Shown here: positions 7,778 through 17,485 of the stretch, piece by piece
Layout: every line of letters starts with the position of its first letter
Numbering within the stretch: the first letter of the stretch is position 1
Assembly: GCA_003990745.1 (NCBI GenBank)
Contig: RBNI01002778.1
Span: 1-17,544, forward strand
DNA: 17,544 nucleotides
Reading direction: 5' to 3'
Source of the DNA: Jimgerdemannia flammicorona
Taxonomy: Eukaryota > Mucoromycota > Endogonomycetes > Endogonales > Endogonaceae
Position numbers and translations under genes: made by a program
Notes under the pieces: generated by a model
Database searches by the model: none
The model's input: the letters and a program-made list of their open reading frames with translations, nothing else
Told to the model about the DNA's origin: nothing

Positions 7778-9718
7778 ATGGGGTCATTCAGTGGTCCAAG
7801 TGGACAGGGCAGTTCAGGCAGTGGTAGTAGTACTGGGGATAGAGCAGGAGGACAGAAAAGGAGGAGCTTTGCAGATATATTGAAGAATAGTAAATGGCCT
7901 GTGGGATCTCATGGAGGATGGATGGAGGGGAAGAGAAAGCAGAGGGAAGGAGAAGTGGGAGGTGCTGGATCTCAGCTGGTAGGGGGAAGGCTAGTGGAGC
8001 AATAGCTGAGAGTAGAGAGAGGACTGTTGATGGTAGCATGACTGGGAATCTGAAAAAAAAAATCCAGATGTGACTGCTGATAGGAGGGCTGGGCAGATGG
8101 GTCCAAAGAAGAAGAGGGATCTGGCTGATGGTGTGATGGGGCTGGCAGTGGCACCATTACTCAAAAAGTTGATCTCAGAGTTTGTAGTAACCTTGTGCTT
8201 CTGGGGCTTGGCAGTGATAGTAAGGATAGTTCTGGAGATTATCTCAGAGCAAGTGGCTGGGGCAGCATCAGTGAAGTTTCTGAAGGGACTGGAAGGGGTT
8301 GAGGTGGGTTTTAAGGAGGTAGGTCCACTAGAGAAAGCTTTGAAGACTGGAGTGGTGGTAGGAGAGATAGTGGTCCCTATGGTGCAGTGTTTGAGGTGGG
8401 ACCCCAGGGTGGTTCAGTTGCTGGTAAAGGGAGTATCTATAGTGATGAAGATTGAGACTAAGAGGAGAGTGAAGGAGGTGATGGTAGAGTATGGTGATGT
8501 AGTCGATATTAGATTCTAGATGTGAGAGGGGATTACTTTCCAAACAGAAGATGTTGATATCAGGATTAGACTGGCAAGAAGAGAGGCCACTGAGAAGCTG
8601 AGTGACTGGCCTTTGGTTATGATATGGGGGGCCTTCATCTGTAAGGTGTCAAGGGTAAAGGAGAGTGAGAAGGAGGAGGAGGATCTGCTGGAGGCCCTAG
8701 AGAAGATGAGCAGAGCAGTTGAGTGGAGGGTGAAGGCCTAGAAGATGTATGAAGAGATGATGCATTTGGAAATTATGAATGAAAAGTATATTCATATGGA
8801 CAAGAGGCAGTGGGAGAGGGCTCAAGGGTGCAAGAGACAGAGGGAGTTGTTGGTAAGCATGGACAGAGGGACAAAGAAGAATACTAGTAGAGCTATAGAG
8901 GCTGGAGGGGCTGAGGTGAGTGTCTGGGCTAGTAAGAGAGAAGGGAAGAGAGAGGAGGACCTGGATGGGGCTGGGAAGATGCCAGGCAGTGACCTATATG
9001 CTGATGGTACATTTGAGGTTTGGAAAGAGGAATTAGATGGCACTTCTCCTCCTCTTTTCAAGAGGGGTCCAGCTGGAAGAAGTAAGGCAGTGGAGGATAT
9101 ACTGATACATAGTGTCCAGCAAGTTCACTTTGGAGTCTCTGATATAACAAAAGGGAGACAGGTGGTAGTAGTTAGCAAGGATGAGCTGGTGGATATCCCA
9201 GAGGAGAGGTGGGATGAGACTGTGAGTATAGAGGCTGATACTACAATGCTGGATACTGAGAGGCCAGCAATACTAGGAGGGAAGGAGGTGGGGAATCTAC
9301 TGTGGATGTGTTGGATGATAAATAACTTTTGGCAAAAGAGTTGAGAGAAGTGGATCTGAGAGTGATGAGCAAGGAGTATTGGGCACAGATTCTATATGGG
9401 GATAGAGTGATGGAGGTGCTGAAGGTAGAGGTCTTTGTAATTCTTCTAAAGAAGGAGGAATATGAGGTTGATAAGGAGAGGGAGGCTGAGCTGGCTGTCA
9501 TTACTGTTGAGAGGACTGCCTTCTATTGGGCAGACCATCATGAACTGAAACTCTGACAGAAGGCCTACTTGGAGTATTGTGAGGAATTTGAAGAAAAGGA
9601 AAATGGAGAGATGGCTGAACTTCTGGTTAGATTGGAGGCAAGAGAGGCTGAAGAGGAGGGATTGGCTGCTGAACATAACTTGGATGTGGCTCAGGAGGGG
9701 AGGGATGTAGACTTATAG
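7778..9718 (+). pseudogene. LINE C ORF1 (gag-like protein)
   Basis: About 645 codons. The ATG at 7778 is preferred over the upstream in-frame ATG at 7625 because copy B starts at the same place (MDSFEG / MGSFSG). The N-terminus is rich in Gly and Ser (SGPSGQGSSGSGSSTGDRAG). After a frameshift at the A run 8053-8062 comes a basic PKKKRD stretch (about 8109-8126) that could be a nuclear localisation signal, then a hydrophobic middle domain (to 8519). Next is a long charged region (8745-9344), a second frameshift near 9330, and an acidic C-terminal stretch likely to form a coiled coil (about 9480-9700). Stops include TAG at 8517-8519, a TGA shortly after it, and TGA at 9554-9556. No CCHC zinc knuckle is visible. 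In relatives ORF1 binds the element RNA. The assignment rests on position and composition more than on a signature motif. Confidence 0.75.
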
Positions 9719-9721
9719 AGG

Positions 9722-12700
9722 ATGAGCAGGACACTACTTATAGACATTTTTCCAATGAATAGTACAACTAACATTTTTTCTCTGAATGTAAATAGGTTAT
9801 GGAGATCTGGGTGGCAGAAGAACATTTTCACTTGGCTAAAGAGATTGGAGGCTGATCTCTTTCTACTGTAGGATATATGGTATGAGAGTGAAGAGGATCA
9901 GGTAGAGTGGACTAGAGAATAGGGAGAGGCTACTACTTGGATTGGCAAAATGGCAATTCTGGTGAGGAGAGATAGAGGAGATTTGGGTGGCATCAGGAGC
10001 TGGGGGGACCATTTGATCTGGAGAGAATGGAATTGACCTGAGTGGGAGCCAGTGAGAGTTAGCTCTTGCTACTGTCCTGTAGCTAGAGGTGAGCAGATTA
10101 TGTAGATTAGGAATCTTTTGGAGGAGGGCATTCTCTTGAAGGAAGGAGTTGATATTCTGGGAGGTGACTTTAATATGGTATAGAATCTTCAGTTAGATAG
10201 AACTGATAGAGGGAGGAGTGCAGGTGGGAGGAGTAGTGGTCTGGATGTATGAGAGGAGGTGGAGAACCTTAGCTCCTTAGGAGATATGGGCAGAATGCAG
10301 TAGAGAGAAAAGAGGGTCTATACACACTGAGTGAATGGACTGGGTACAAGGATTGATTGGATTCTGACAGCCAAATGCTGGGGTGAAGATGTTTGGAAGA
10401 CTCTGGAGGTATAGTAGTGCTCATGGTCTGATTACTGGGAGCTATTAGAGTAGGGGCAGTTTGAGGAGAGTAGAGATGGACCCAGACATTGGTGCCTTAA
10501 CTCCTCCCTGTTGACTGAGAGGGTATTGTGGGACCTATGAGTAAAGGACATCCAAGTGAAGATTGCTAGCTGGATACATGAGGGTTCATCTGTGGGTGTC
10601 CATTAGATGAAGTTGAAAGAGGCTGTAAGAGTTTACTGGAGAGGGGCTGATAGAGATACTGGGAGGCAGAGAAGGAATAGAGTCAGGTATACTTCAAATC
10701 AGTTGATTAGATTACAGATGGAATGGGCAGATTTGATATCTTTTGAAGAGATAGGTGGATGGAGGTTGGAGCAAGTGAAATTGGAGATAGTGAAGCTGCA
10801 ACAGATACTGAAGGAGGAGGAGGAAGTATATATGAAAGAAATGACAGTCAGGCTGAGATAGCAGGGACTTGAGGAGGGGGAGAGGCTTTCTAGATACTTG
10901 TCAAGGTCAGGAGGGTGTGGCATCAATGGGATGGGGTCCTTGATGCAGAGGGAAAAATGATGCATAGTATACAACAGATCTTAGGGATACTGAAGGAGAG
11001 GTAGAGAGGTCTGTAGAGTGAGGAGGAAGGGGGTGAGGATGAGGAGGCAATTGGAGACATGCTGGAGGATTGGAATCTGCTGCAAGTAGAAAGCCTTGGT
11101 GACTTGATCCTACCAGTCTAAGAGAAGGAGATTTAGTGAGTTCTTGCAGCAATTAAGCTTGGGACAGTGCCAGGAGAGAATGAGTTATCTTGGGACTTTT
11201 GGAAGAAAATGGTAAAGGTTCCTAGAGTGATAGGAGAGATGGCAGCTCTCTGTGACCATGTTCTTCTGAATGGTAAGTAGGTTAGTGAGCAGGACTTGGG
11301 GTTGGTGGCCTTGCTATACAAAGATAAGGGAAGGAGAGAGGACTAGAAGAACTGGAGACTGATTATTTTTCTGGATATAGACAGGAAGATGGTGACCAAA
11401 GTGATTGTTGCAAGGCTATAGAAGGTTGCCCAACAGGTGCTGGGTGAGGAGCAGCAGGGCTTTATTAAAGGCAGGCTTATCAGAGATGGGACTGCCTGGG
11501 TTTATGGTATTATTGAAGGAGCAGAGACTTGTAGATTAGATGGAAGACTGGTCTTTTTGGACCAGAAAAAGGCCTATAACCACGTTTGGTGGGTGTGGCT
11601 GGGCAAGGTGCTGGATAGAATTAGTGTTCCCCCATGATTTCAATCTTCTATATTAAATCTATTGAAGGGAAGTAGGGCAGCACTGATGTGTAATAGTCAC
11701 TGGGGTCTTGCATTTCCCTTGGAAAGAGAAGTTCCTCAGGGAGATCCATTGTCTCCTATCCTCTATGCCCTTTTATTAGAATCTTTGATAGATAGAATAT
11801 GACAGAAGGTGGCAGAGCTCTCTATATATAGTGTGGTGTAGAAGGTGGGGGCCTTTGTAGATGATATGGTAGTTAGACTTGGCTCAGTAGTGGATGTTGA
11901 GATACTTAAGAAGATGGTGGAATGGTATAAGATATACTCTAGGGTGAAACTCAACTGGCATAAGTGTGAGACAATGGTACTGGAGAATGAGCTAGTAGGA
12001 GGAGATGTCATTGGAACAATTGTCCCTATAAGAGAAGTGGTGGGATATTTGGGGGAAGGCTCTTAGAGGAGGAGGTCACCATATCTCTCTAGTAGGCCAG
12101 GTATCAATTCTGAATGTCTACTGATTCCCCAAGCTATGGTATGTTACTTATCATTTGGACTTTCTAGCTTAAGTGGTGAAGAGACTGATGAAACTGGCTA
12201 GAGATTGGATTTAGACAGAGAGGTAGTCCCAGATCGGTTGAGACACTCTTATAATACCAGTGGTTCAGGGAGGGCTAGGCCTAGTGGATTTTTCTAAGAG
12301 GCTGTATTACCTGTAAGCTTGGTGGTTGAAAAGGGCTGTTGAATTGCAGAGAGAGGACTGGGTACTACTGATACAGAAGGTGTGGGAGATGAGATTTTCC
12401 CCACAAGGGTCCTTGGGAGATTTGTTATCTCTAGTAGGTCTGGATGAAAGCTGATGGCTATAGTATAAGGGCTTCTGGTAGGGGATGGTAGATAGAGTAC
12501 ACTGAATAGGCCTGCACTGGCAAAGTAATAAGAGAGAGATGCTATGGGGTCCAGCTATGTGGCAATGAGACAGACTGCTTCTGGGGGACATTTCACTTGC
12601 TGATATTGACATTGGTGAAGGAGTAGAGTGTCAGCAGAGACTTGGTCAGAATCTATGGCCAAGTTGTTGGCAGGCTGTGAGGATTGGCAAGGAGTAGAAT

Positions 12701-13300
12701 TGGACTAGAGTTTGGTTATGGAGTACTGAGGTACAGAGGTGGCTTCCTCTCAAGTTCTGGGTGGTATGGTGATAGATACTGCAGAGGAATATCATATAGA
12801 ACTTCCATGCTAGATATCTGATAGATGGTGGATGATTAGATTATGAGGAGTATTATAATATAGGGTAAGTTGGGGAATTTATACAAATGCCAGAACATTG
12901 GCTGAGAGAGTGTGAGGTTCTGGGAGACTTTTGAATAGTGGTAGGGGATCAGATAGATGTAGAGAGAAGGCTGGATGGAGAGGGAGGTCACTGGGAGAAT
13001 TTGAAATCTCAGTTAGTGGGTGGTATGGGCAATGGATGACTCACTATAGGGTGGGTTCTAGCTATATAGATAGGGCTGACTGGACATTGACTCTTTGTTT
13101 TTGAGGAGGAGTGGCAGATGGGTATATAGGAGAAGTTGTTAAGATGGGAGGGGTTGATGGGAGATTTGCTGACTGAGTAGTGGGTTGATTGGGGTCTCCA
13201 GGGTGAGTAATATCACCATCTGGTAGAAGGGATCTGTAAATAGAGTAGTAGACAGATGGCAATGGTAAATGACAAAGTAGTCTTTCATTGAGAGAGGGTG
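9722..13300 (+). pseudogene. LINE C ORF2: APE endonuclease and reverse transcriptase
   Basis: ATG 9722 follows the ORF1 stop TAG (9716-9718) by three bases in the same frame. Endonuclease motifs: SLNVNRL (about 9780), a QDIW-like block with Gln as TAG (about 9868), GDFNMV (about 10165), RIDWIL (about 10342) and WSDYWEL (about 10425) with Tyr where the catalytic His of SDH is expected. A frameshift lies near 10890-10920. Reverse transcriptase motifs: QQGFIKGRLIRD (about 11455), FLDQKKAYNH (11554-11583), PQGDPLSPILYAL (about 11735), FVDDMVV (about 11852) and WHKCETM (about 11960). The three catalytic aspartates are present. A 71-bp deletion near 12055 shifts the frame again. The C-terminal region is TLIIPVVQGGLGLVDF to HWLREC (about 12900-12920), a possible remnant of a Cys/His finger. 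The end is approximate; a C-terminal RNase H is not clear. In active relatives ORF2 nicks the target and copies the RNA into it. Confidence 0.92.
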
Positions 13301-13317
13301 GGGGGGAGAGAGGAGGA

Positions 13318-13329
13318 CCCCCTAGGGGG
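13318..13329 (+). promoter_or_regulatory. Conserved 3' UTR palindrome of the LINE family
   Basis: CCCCCTAGGGGG is a perfect 12-base palindrome about 80 bp before the tail of LINE C. Related forms occur at the same place in copy A (24-35), copy B (14916-14927) and the minus-strand fragment (5421-5431). The conservation in four copies suggests an element function, for example a hairpin in the RNA that the reverse transcriptase recognises, but this is inference. Confidence 0.6.
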
Positions 13330-13430
13330 ATTGGGTAGGAGTGGACACAGTGTATTATATAGAGAATAGATGATATATTCATAAAGAAAGGAGTTCATGT
13401 GACTATAAAAAAAAAAAAAAAAAAAAAAAA

Positions 13431-13445
13431 ATAGGAGCTCTTCAG
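13431..13445 (+). repeat. Target site duplication of LINE C, right copy
   Basis: ATAGGAGCTCTTCAG follows the A tail and matches 7585-7599 with two transitions. It marks the exact point where the LINE B reading frame resumes. Confidence 0.9.
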
Positions 13446-14895
13446 GAAACAGTAGAGTGGTATGAGGTATACTCTGGGATAAAACTCAATTAGTACAAGT
13501 GTTAGATGATGGTGTTAGGCAATGGTCTGATGGGAGGGGATATCATTGGAACAATTGTCTCTACTGGAGATACTGTATAGTACTTGGGCATTTTCCTCTC
13601 TATCTATAGATCTGTTCTGTCTAGAACTTGGTAGAAACAGAGGATTACTATTTGGAGAGAGGCTCTGCAGAGCTGGGGAGGATGTTACATCTCTTTGGTA
13701 GGCTGTATTTTGATCCTGAATATTTACTGGCTTCTGAAGCTATGGTATTTAGTATATTACTTGGACTTTCTAGCCTAAGTAGTGAAGAAGCTTTTGAAGC
13801 TAGCCAAAGACTGGATCTGAGCTGAGAGAAGAAGTCAGATTAGCTGGAAGATTCTGTCACTACCAGTAAAGAGAGGGGGTCTTGAACTAGTTGACTTCCT
13901 AAAGAGACTTCATTATCTATAAGTATGATAGCTAATGAGAGCTATGGAACTGAGAGAGAGGGGCTGGTTACCTCTGATACAAAAGGTCTGGAAGATGAGG
14001 TTTTCACCAAAAGGCTTGTCTGGGGATCTATTGTCCTTGGTCAGGCTTCAGAGTAGTAGGTATATATAGTATAAGAGCTTCTGGTGGGAGTAGTTAATAG
14101 AGCACACTATATTAGTCTTTGCTGGCAGAGAGCTGAGGAAGAGATACCACAGGGTCCAGTGATGTGAAGATGAGACCATGTATTGTTGGGGGGCACTCTA
14201 ATGATTAACTTCAGTATTAGTGATAGAGTGGAGTACTAGAGAAGATTAGGACAGAATGCTTGACCTAGTGGCTGGCAGGTAGTAGATATTGAGGAGGAGT
14301 GGGACTGGAATAGAATCTGGACTTAGAGTGCAGAGGTACAGCATTGAATGCTACCTAAGTTCTGGATAGTATTGTGGGGCTTGCTGAGGAGAAACATTAT
14401 ACTCAACTTTCACTCTGGCCACCTTGTAAAAGGGAGCCAATTTGAGTTTAAGGAGTGCTATAATGTAGAGCAAGAAGGGAGATTTATATAGATGCCTGAA
14501 TATTGGCTTAGAGAGTATGAGGTATTTGGAGACTTTTGATTAGCAGTTGGAATATAACTGGGAGTAGTGAGGAGGGGAGTTGATGAATAAGGTAGATGGG
14601 GAGACTTGAGAGATAGATTGGTAGAGAGGATTAGTAATAGAGTAGCTCACAGTTAGGTGGATCTTAGCTATATGAGTGGGGCTGGCTGGACACTGGCTGT
14701 TTGTTTTTGAGGAAGAGAGGTAATTGAGTTTGGGGGAGCAACTAGTAAGATAGAAAGGATTGATGGTAGATATCTTAAGGGGTTAGTAGCTGAGATGAGG
14801 TCTGTAGAGAGGTCATAGGTACTGCTTAGTGGAGAAGATCTGTGGGTAGAGTGAGGGGAGAGTTGTAGTAGTAGATGGTAAGATAGTCTTTAAGT
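13446..14895 (+). pseudogene. LINE B ORF2, C-terminal part
   Basis: It begins with ETVEWYEVYSGIKLN, which joins to GALQ at the LINE C insertion site and matches KKMVEWYKIYSRVKLN of copy C. It is followed by the thumb and C-terminal region: LPVKRGGLELVDF (about 13855-13900), LIQKVWKMRFSPKG, and a YWLREYEVF block near 14505-14530 that matches HWLRECEV of copy C, with His and Cys both turned to Tyr. Copy B keeps the 71 bp at about 13590-13700 that copy C lacks, so it is the better guide to this part of the family. Many TAG/TGA stops are present. Near 14690-14720 there is GAGWTLAVCF, which might be the start of an RNase H-like domain, but I could not find its acidic residues with confidence. Confidence 0.8.
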
Positions 14896-15038
14896 GAGAG
14901 GGTGTGGGGGGGGGACCCTCTAGGGGGATTGGATAGAGGGTAAGAGGGTAGACTGGGGTATTATATTTATATTTGATAGACTAGTAATAAATGGTGACGT
15001 CCAAGAGACTATATAAAATATATATATATATATATATA
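13446..15038 (+). mobile_element. LINE copy B, right part with (AT)n tail
   Basis: This is the continuation of the element at 4679-7599 after the nested LINE C. It has the end of ORF2, then the 3' UTR with CCCTCTAGGGGG at 14916-14927, AATAAA at 14986-14991 and the terminal GACTATATAAAAT. The tail is an alternating AT run (about 15012-15038) instead of poly(A), unlike copies A and C. The 3' UTR is closer to the minus-strand fragment at 5338-5494 than to A or C, so at least two LINE subfamilies are present. Confidence 0.88.
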
Positions 15039-15734
15039 AGGAACCACCTTTTGGCTATAAAAACTCTCAAACACAATTATGTCTACTACTATTTACCACA
15101 ACTGACTTAAGAAGTATCATAGTTAATCAATAGAGTACTACTACAGCCCTTAAGATCATCAGTACTGTACAATAAGTTATAGAAAGACAATAGTGTACTA
15201 CTGAGCTACTAGTTCTAAAAGAATCCTTTAATAGTATGTATCCAGAGTATAGTCTAGATACACTTATTATGAATCTTGCACTTCAAGACCTATCAGAACT
15301 AGACTGAGTTTCAAGAATACTTCAAGTTGGGACAGCTGCTAAACTTGTAGCCAGAGATGAGAAAAGAAGACTGGATTAGAGAATATCAGCTCTCTTACAC
15401 TCAGATCACTATTGTCAAAAAATATATATAAGTTATTTAAAGAAGATGAACAAACCCTAGCTCATTTTCAAGAGTAGCTCTAGAAGACTTTAGATATATC
15501 AAAAGATATTATTGTGAGAATATAATGATACAAATCTCATAGTATAAGAAGATATAAATTATGGAAGCTTAGGAGTTTGAGTGAATAGAATACTCTAGAG
15601 ATAAATCACCTATTCAGAAGGAAGTTATGATGGTTGATCTGAATTAAAAATATGAATCAGAAAAATAGATAATTGATTATAGTACCTAAATCTAATTTCC
15701 AAATATAATATAGTCTTATAAATAGTAATCATAT
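15039..15734 (+). pseudogene. Possible decayed coding region, function unknown
   Basis: A TATA-like element (CTATAAAAAC, about 15055-15064) is followed by ATG at 15079. That frame is soon closed by TGA. An overlapping frame gives longer open pieces: CTTELLVLKESFNSMYPEYS around 15190-15250, and RILQVGTAAKLVARDEKRRLD near 15315-15377. A third frame gives LFKEDEQTLAHFQE near 15430-15475. Single stops of the CAA/CAG/TGG-derived type separate the pieces, so this was probably coding before mutation. The helical, charged character and the neighbouring elements make a retroelement gag possible, but I recognise no signature motif. It could also be chance open frame in mutated DNA. Confidence 0.3.
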
Positions 15735-15824
15735 TTCACAAATGTTAAAGTATTTGCAAATATTGAAAACTTCACAGATGTTAAAGTTTTGACAATCATC
15801 AAAGATTTAGCAGATATTAAAAAG
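15735..15824 (+). repeat. Five 18-bp units encoding a degenerate hexapeptide repeat
   Basis: Units start at 15735, 15753, 15771, 15789 and 15807 and translate as FTNVKV, FANIEN, FTDVKV, LTIIKD and LADIKK, followed by TGA at 15825. The pattern is [FL][TA]x[VI][KE]x. Variation between units keeps hydrophobic residues at positions 1 and 4, which suggests that a protein repeat was once under selection. The frame is closed upstream by a TAA at 15726-15728. Confidence 0.6.
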
Positions 15825-16984
15825 TGACTCACAGGAAATATAATCATAACTTAGCCACCTTATAGTTAGCAAACTTGTATAAATATCTCTAGTATTTAGA
15901 GTGAATAAACCTCAGATCAAAATAGCTTAAATTAAAGAGAAAGTAAAGAAACTAGTAAGTCTACAGATAGATATACTTCAAACTCACCCTTCTCTATATT
16001 CTGAGAACTCTGCAGAGTCAAAGAAGATTAAGTTTTTAAAATACAGAAATCTGATATACTTACACAGTTATGTATCTGCTATATTATACTAATAATATTT
16101 CAGATTTTTTATTTAAGTTCTTCTTTTAGTTATTTAGTTCAATTTAATAACTCTTTATTTTTCAATAAAGTTTATTAATTATATTTATTTAAAAAAAAAT
16201 TTACTTTGAAACTATTAAAGAAAATAATTGTTATTTTCTAATATATAACTCAGTTATAATATGAAAATAAAGAATCTATTTTCTGTAAATTTTATATTTT
16301 ATCTAATTATACTTCCAGAAGATATATATATTAAAGTATTAATAATCTCAAAATTAGAAAAAAATATAAAGCAGAGGGTACTAAGTTATACTTTTCTATA
16401 ATTATGCCTGAGTGACATCAAATATTTACTTTGTTTGATTTTGTTGCAATATATTTTATATAATCTTACTAATATTATTATAGTTATATATACTCTAAAA
16501 ATTTTACTAAATTAGTTTATATTCTTATTAATATTATATAAACTAAAATAGTCTATAATATTAATAATATTAAAATTAGCTATTAATATTATTAGTTTTT
16601 TTAATATTATAAACTAGTAAGATCTATAAAATTAATAATATTATAATTACTATATATTAAAATAGTCTATTTAGAAAATAGATATAAATGAACTTAAAAA
16701 AAGAGATCTATATCTTTCATATAAATATAAAGCTTAAAATCATTAAACTTATTAAAATACACTATGATATCAAAACTAACTCTCAAAAAGAGACCTGATA
16801 CTCAAAACTAAAATAATACTATACTCTAAAAAAATAGTATTTATAATATAGTAATATATGTACTATATATACTAAATATTTAAATAAATACTTCTCTTAT
16901 CTTAATAAAATAGTTCAAAAGGTACTAATCAGAGAGATAAAAAGAGTTAAGAAAGTTTAATAGACTTTTAAAACTTCTAGATCT

Positions 16985-16985
<1 letters not shown>
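15825..16985. other. AT-rich intergenic or fully decayed repeat DNA
   Basis: No open frame of note on either strand. The stretch contains small AT-rich inverted repeats: GAAAATAATTGTTATTTTC at 16219-16237, a hairpin between AGTTTATA and TATAAACT near 16513-16545, and a larger imperfect palindrome of AATATTAATAAT type near 16555-16600. The words AAAATAGTCTAT occur twice (about 16544 and 16661). I see no gene, tRNA or recognisable transposon. Confidence 0.5.

Positions 16986-17073
<88 letters not shown>
16986..17073 (+). repeat. 88-base A tract
   Basis: An uninterrupted run of A, much longer than the LINE tails at 112-145 and 13407-13430. It could be the tail of a retroelement whose body upstream has decayed, or an expanded microsatellite. 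The LINE terminal motif GACTATA is not in front of it. Exact length in an assembly is often unreliable for such runs. Confidence 0.8.
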
Positions 17074-17076
<3 letters not shown>

Positions 17077-17264
17077 TCAGAATAGTCAGACTTTAATTCT
17101 AAAACTAATATAATTTAAGATATTTAAAATATTATATTATAGTTCTATAGTAAAATTCAGTATAGTTAATATGTAAAAATATTATTATTAAATAGTATGT
17201 ATCATTATAACTCAACAACAATACTATTATAATATAACTTTTATATTTTATTTAAGTAACTTTA
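17074..17264. other. AT-rich spacer
   Basis: Between the A tract and the MITE-like element. About 190 bp, very AT-rich, with no feature that I can name. Confidence 0.4.
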
Positions 17265-17266
17265 TA

Positions 17267-17483
17267 CAGTAACAGCCAAAAGTGTACCAATGTTCAGTTT
17301 TTATTAATATTTAATTATATTATAATTCCAATATAAAATATTTTAAATCAGAATTTTAAACATTAATAGACTAGTGTCTGAGCTTTTGAATAGTATATAT
17401 TTTATTTTATTTGGATGATTATGGATATTAATATAACCATTTTAAGTTAAATTATCCATTGGTACACTTTTGACCCTTTTCAG
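17267..17483. mobile_element. MITE-like element or lone Tc1-type terminal repeat
   Basis: A 217-bp unit between TA at 17265-17266 and TA at 17484-17485. The ends carry the inverted 16-bp word CAAAAGTGTACCAATG (17277-17292) and its reverse complement at 17457-17472. The left outer end is CAGTAACAG; the right one is CTGAAAAGG when read inward. There is no coding capacity. The motif resembles the CAGTGAGGGATAAAAGTGAT end of the transposon at 552-2136, so the two are probably related families. It may be a stand-alone MITE, or one terminal repeat of a full element that continues past 17544. Confidence 0.75.
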
Positions 17484-17485
17484 TA

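Larger units (their letters stand above)
7600..13430 (+). mobile_element. LINE copy C, nearly full-length Tad1-like element nested in LINE B
   Basis: A 5.83-kb non-LTR retrotransposon with a 178-bp leader, ORF1 (7778-9718), ORF2 with endonuclease and reverse transcriptase (9722 to about 13300), a 3' UTR with the CCCCCTAGGGGG palindrome, and a 24-base A tail (13407-13430). It is bounded by a 15-bp target duplication, and the reverse transcriptase frame of LINE B reads on across it. The APE-type endonuclease, the QxGF and (F)xDD motifs and the fungal context point to the Tad1 clade; phylogeny was not possible here. It is inactivated by many stops, at least three frameshifts, and a 71-bp deletion near 12055 relative to copy B. 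Confidence 0.93.

Noticed and set aside
7600..13430. Reassigned stop codons (TAG or TGA read as Gln or Trp)
   Set aside because: All three stops occur in frame and at positions of Gln, Trp and Arg; frameshifts and catalytic changes also occur, and CpG is lost everywhere. Mutation explains this better than a variant code.
15001..15038. Centromeric or telomeric repeat
   Set aside because: The AT run is just the tail of LINE B, directly after its conserved 3' motif; no telomere word is seen.
4679..15045. Target duplication for LINE B (AAAGAAATCAC near 4668 against AAGGAACCACC near 15038)
   Set aside because: The match needs too many changes, some of them not transitions, to be trusted.
16219..16600. 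AT-rich hairpins as terminators or an origin
   Set aside because: Such palindromes are common by chance in sequence this rich in A and T, and nothing around them supports a function.
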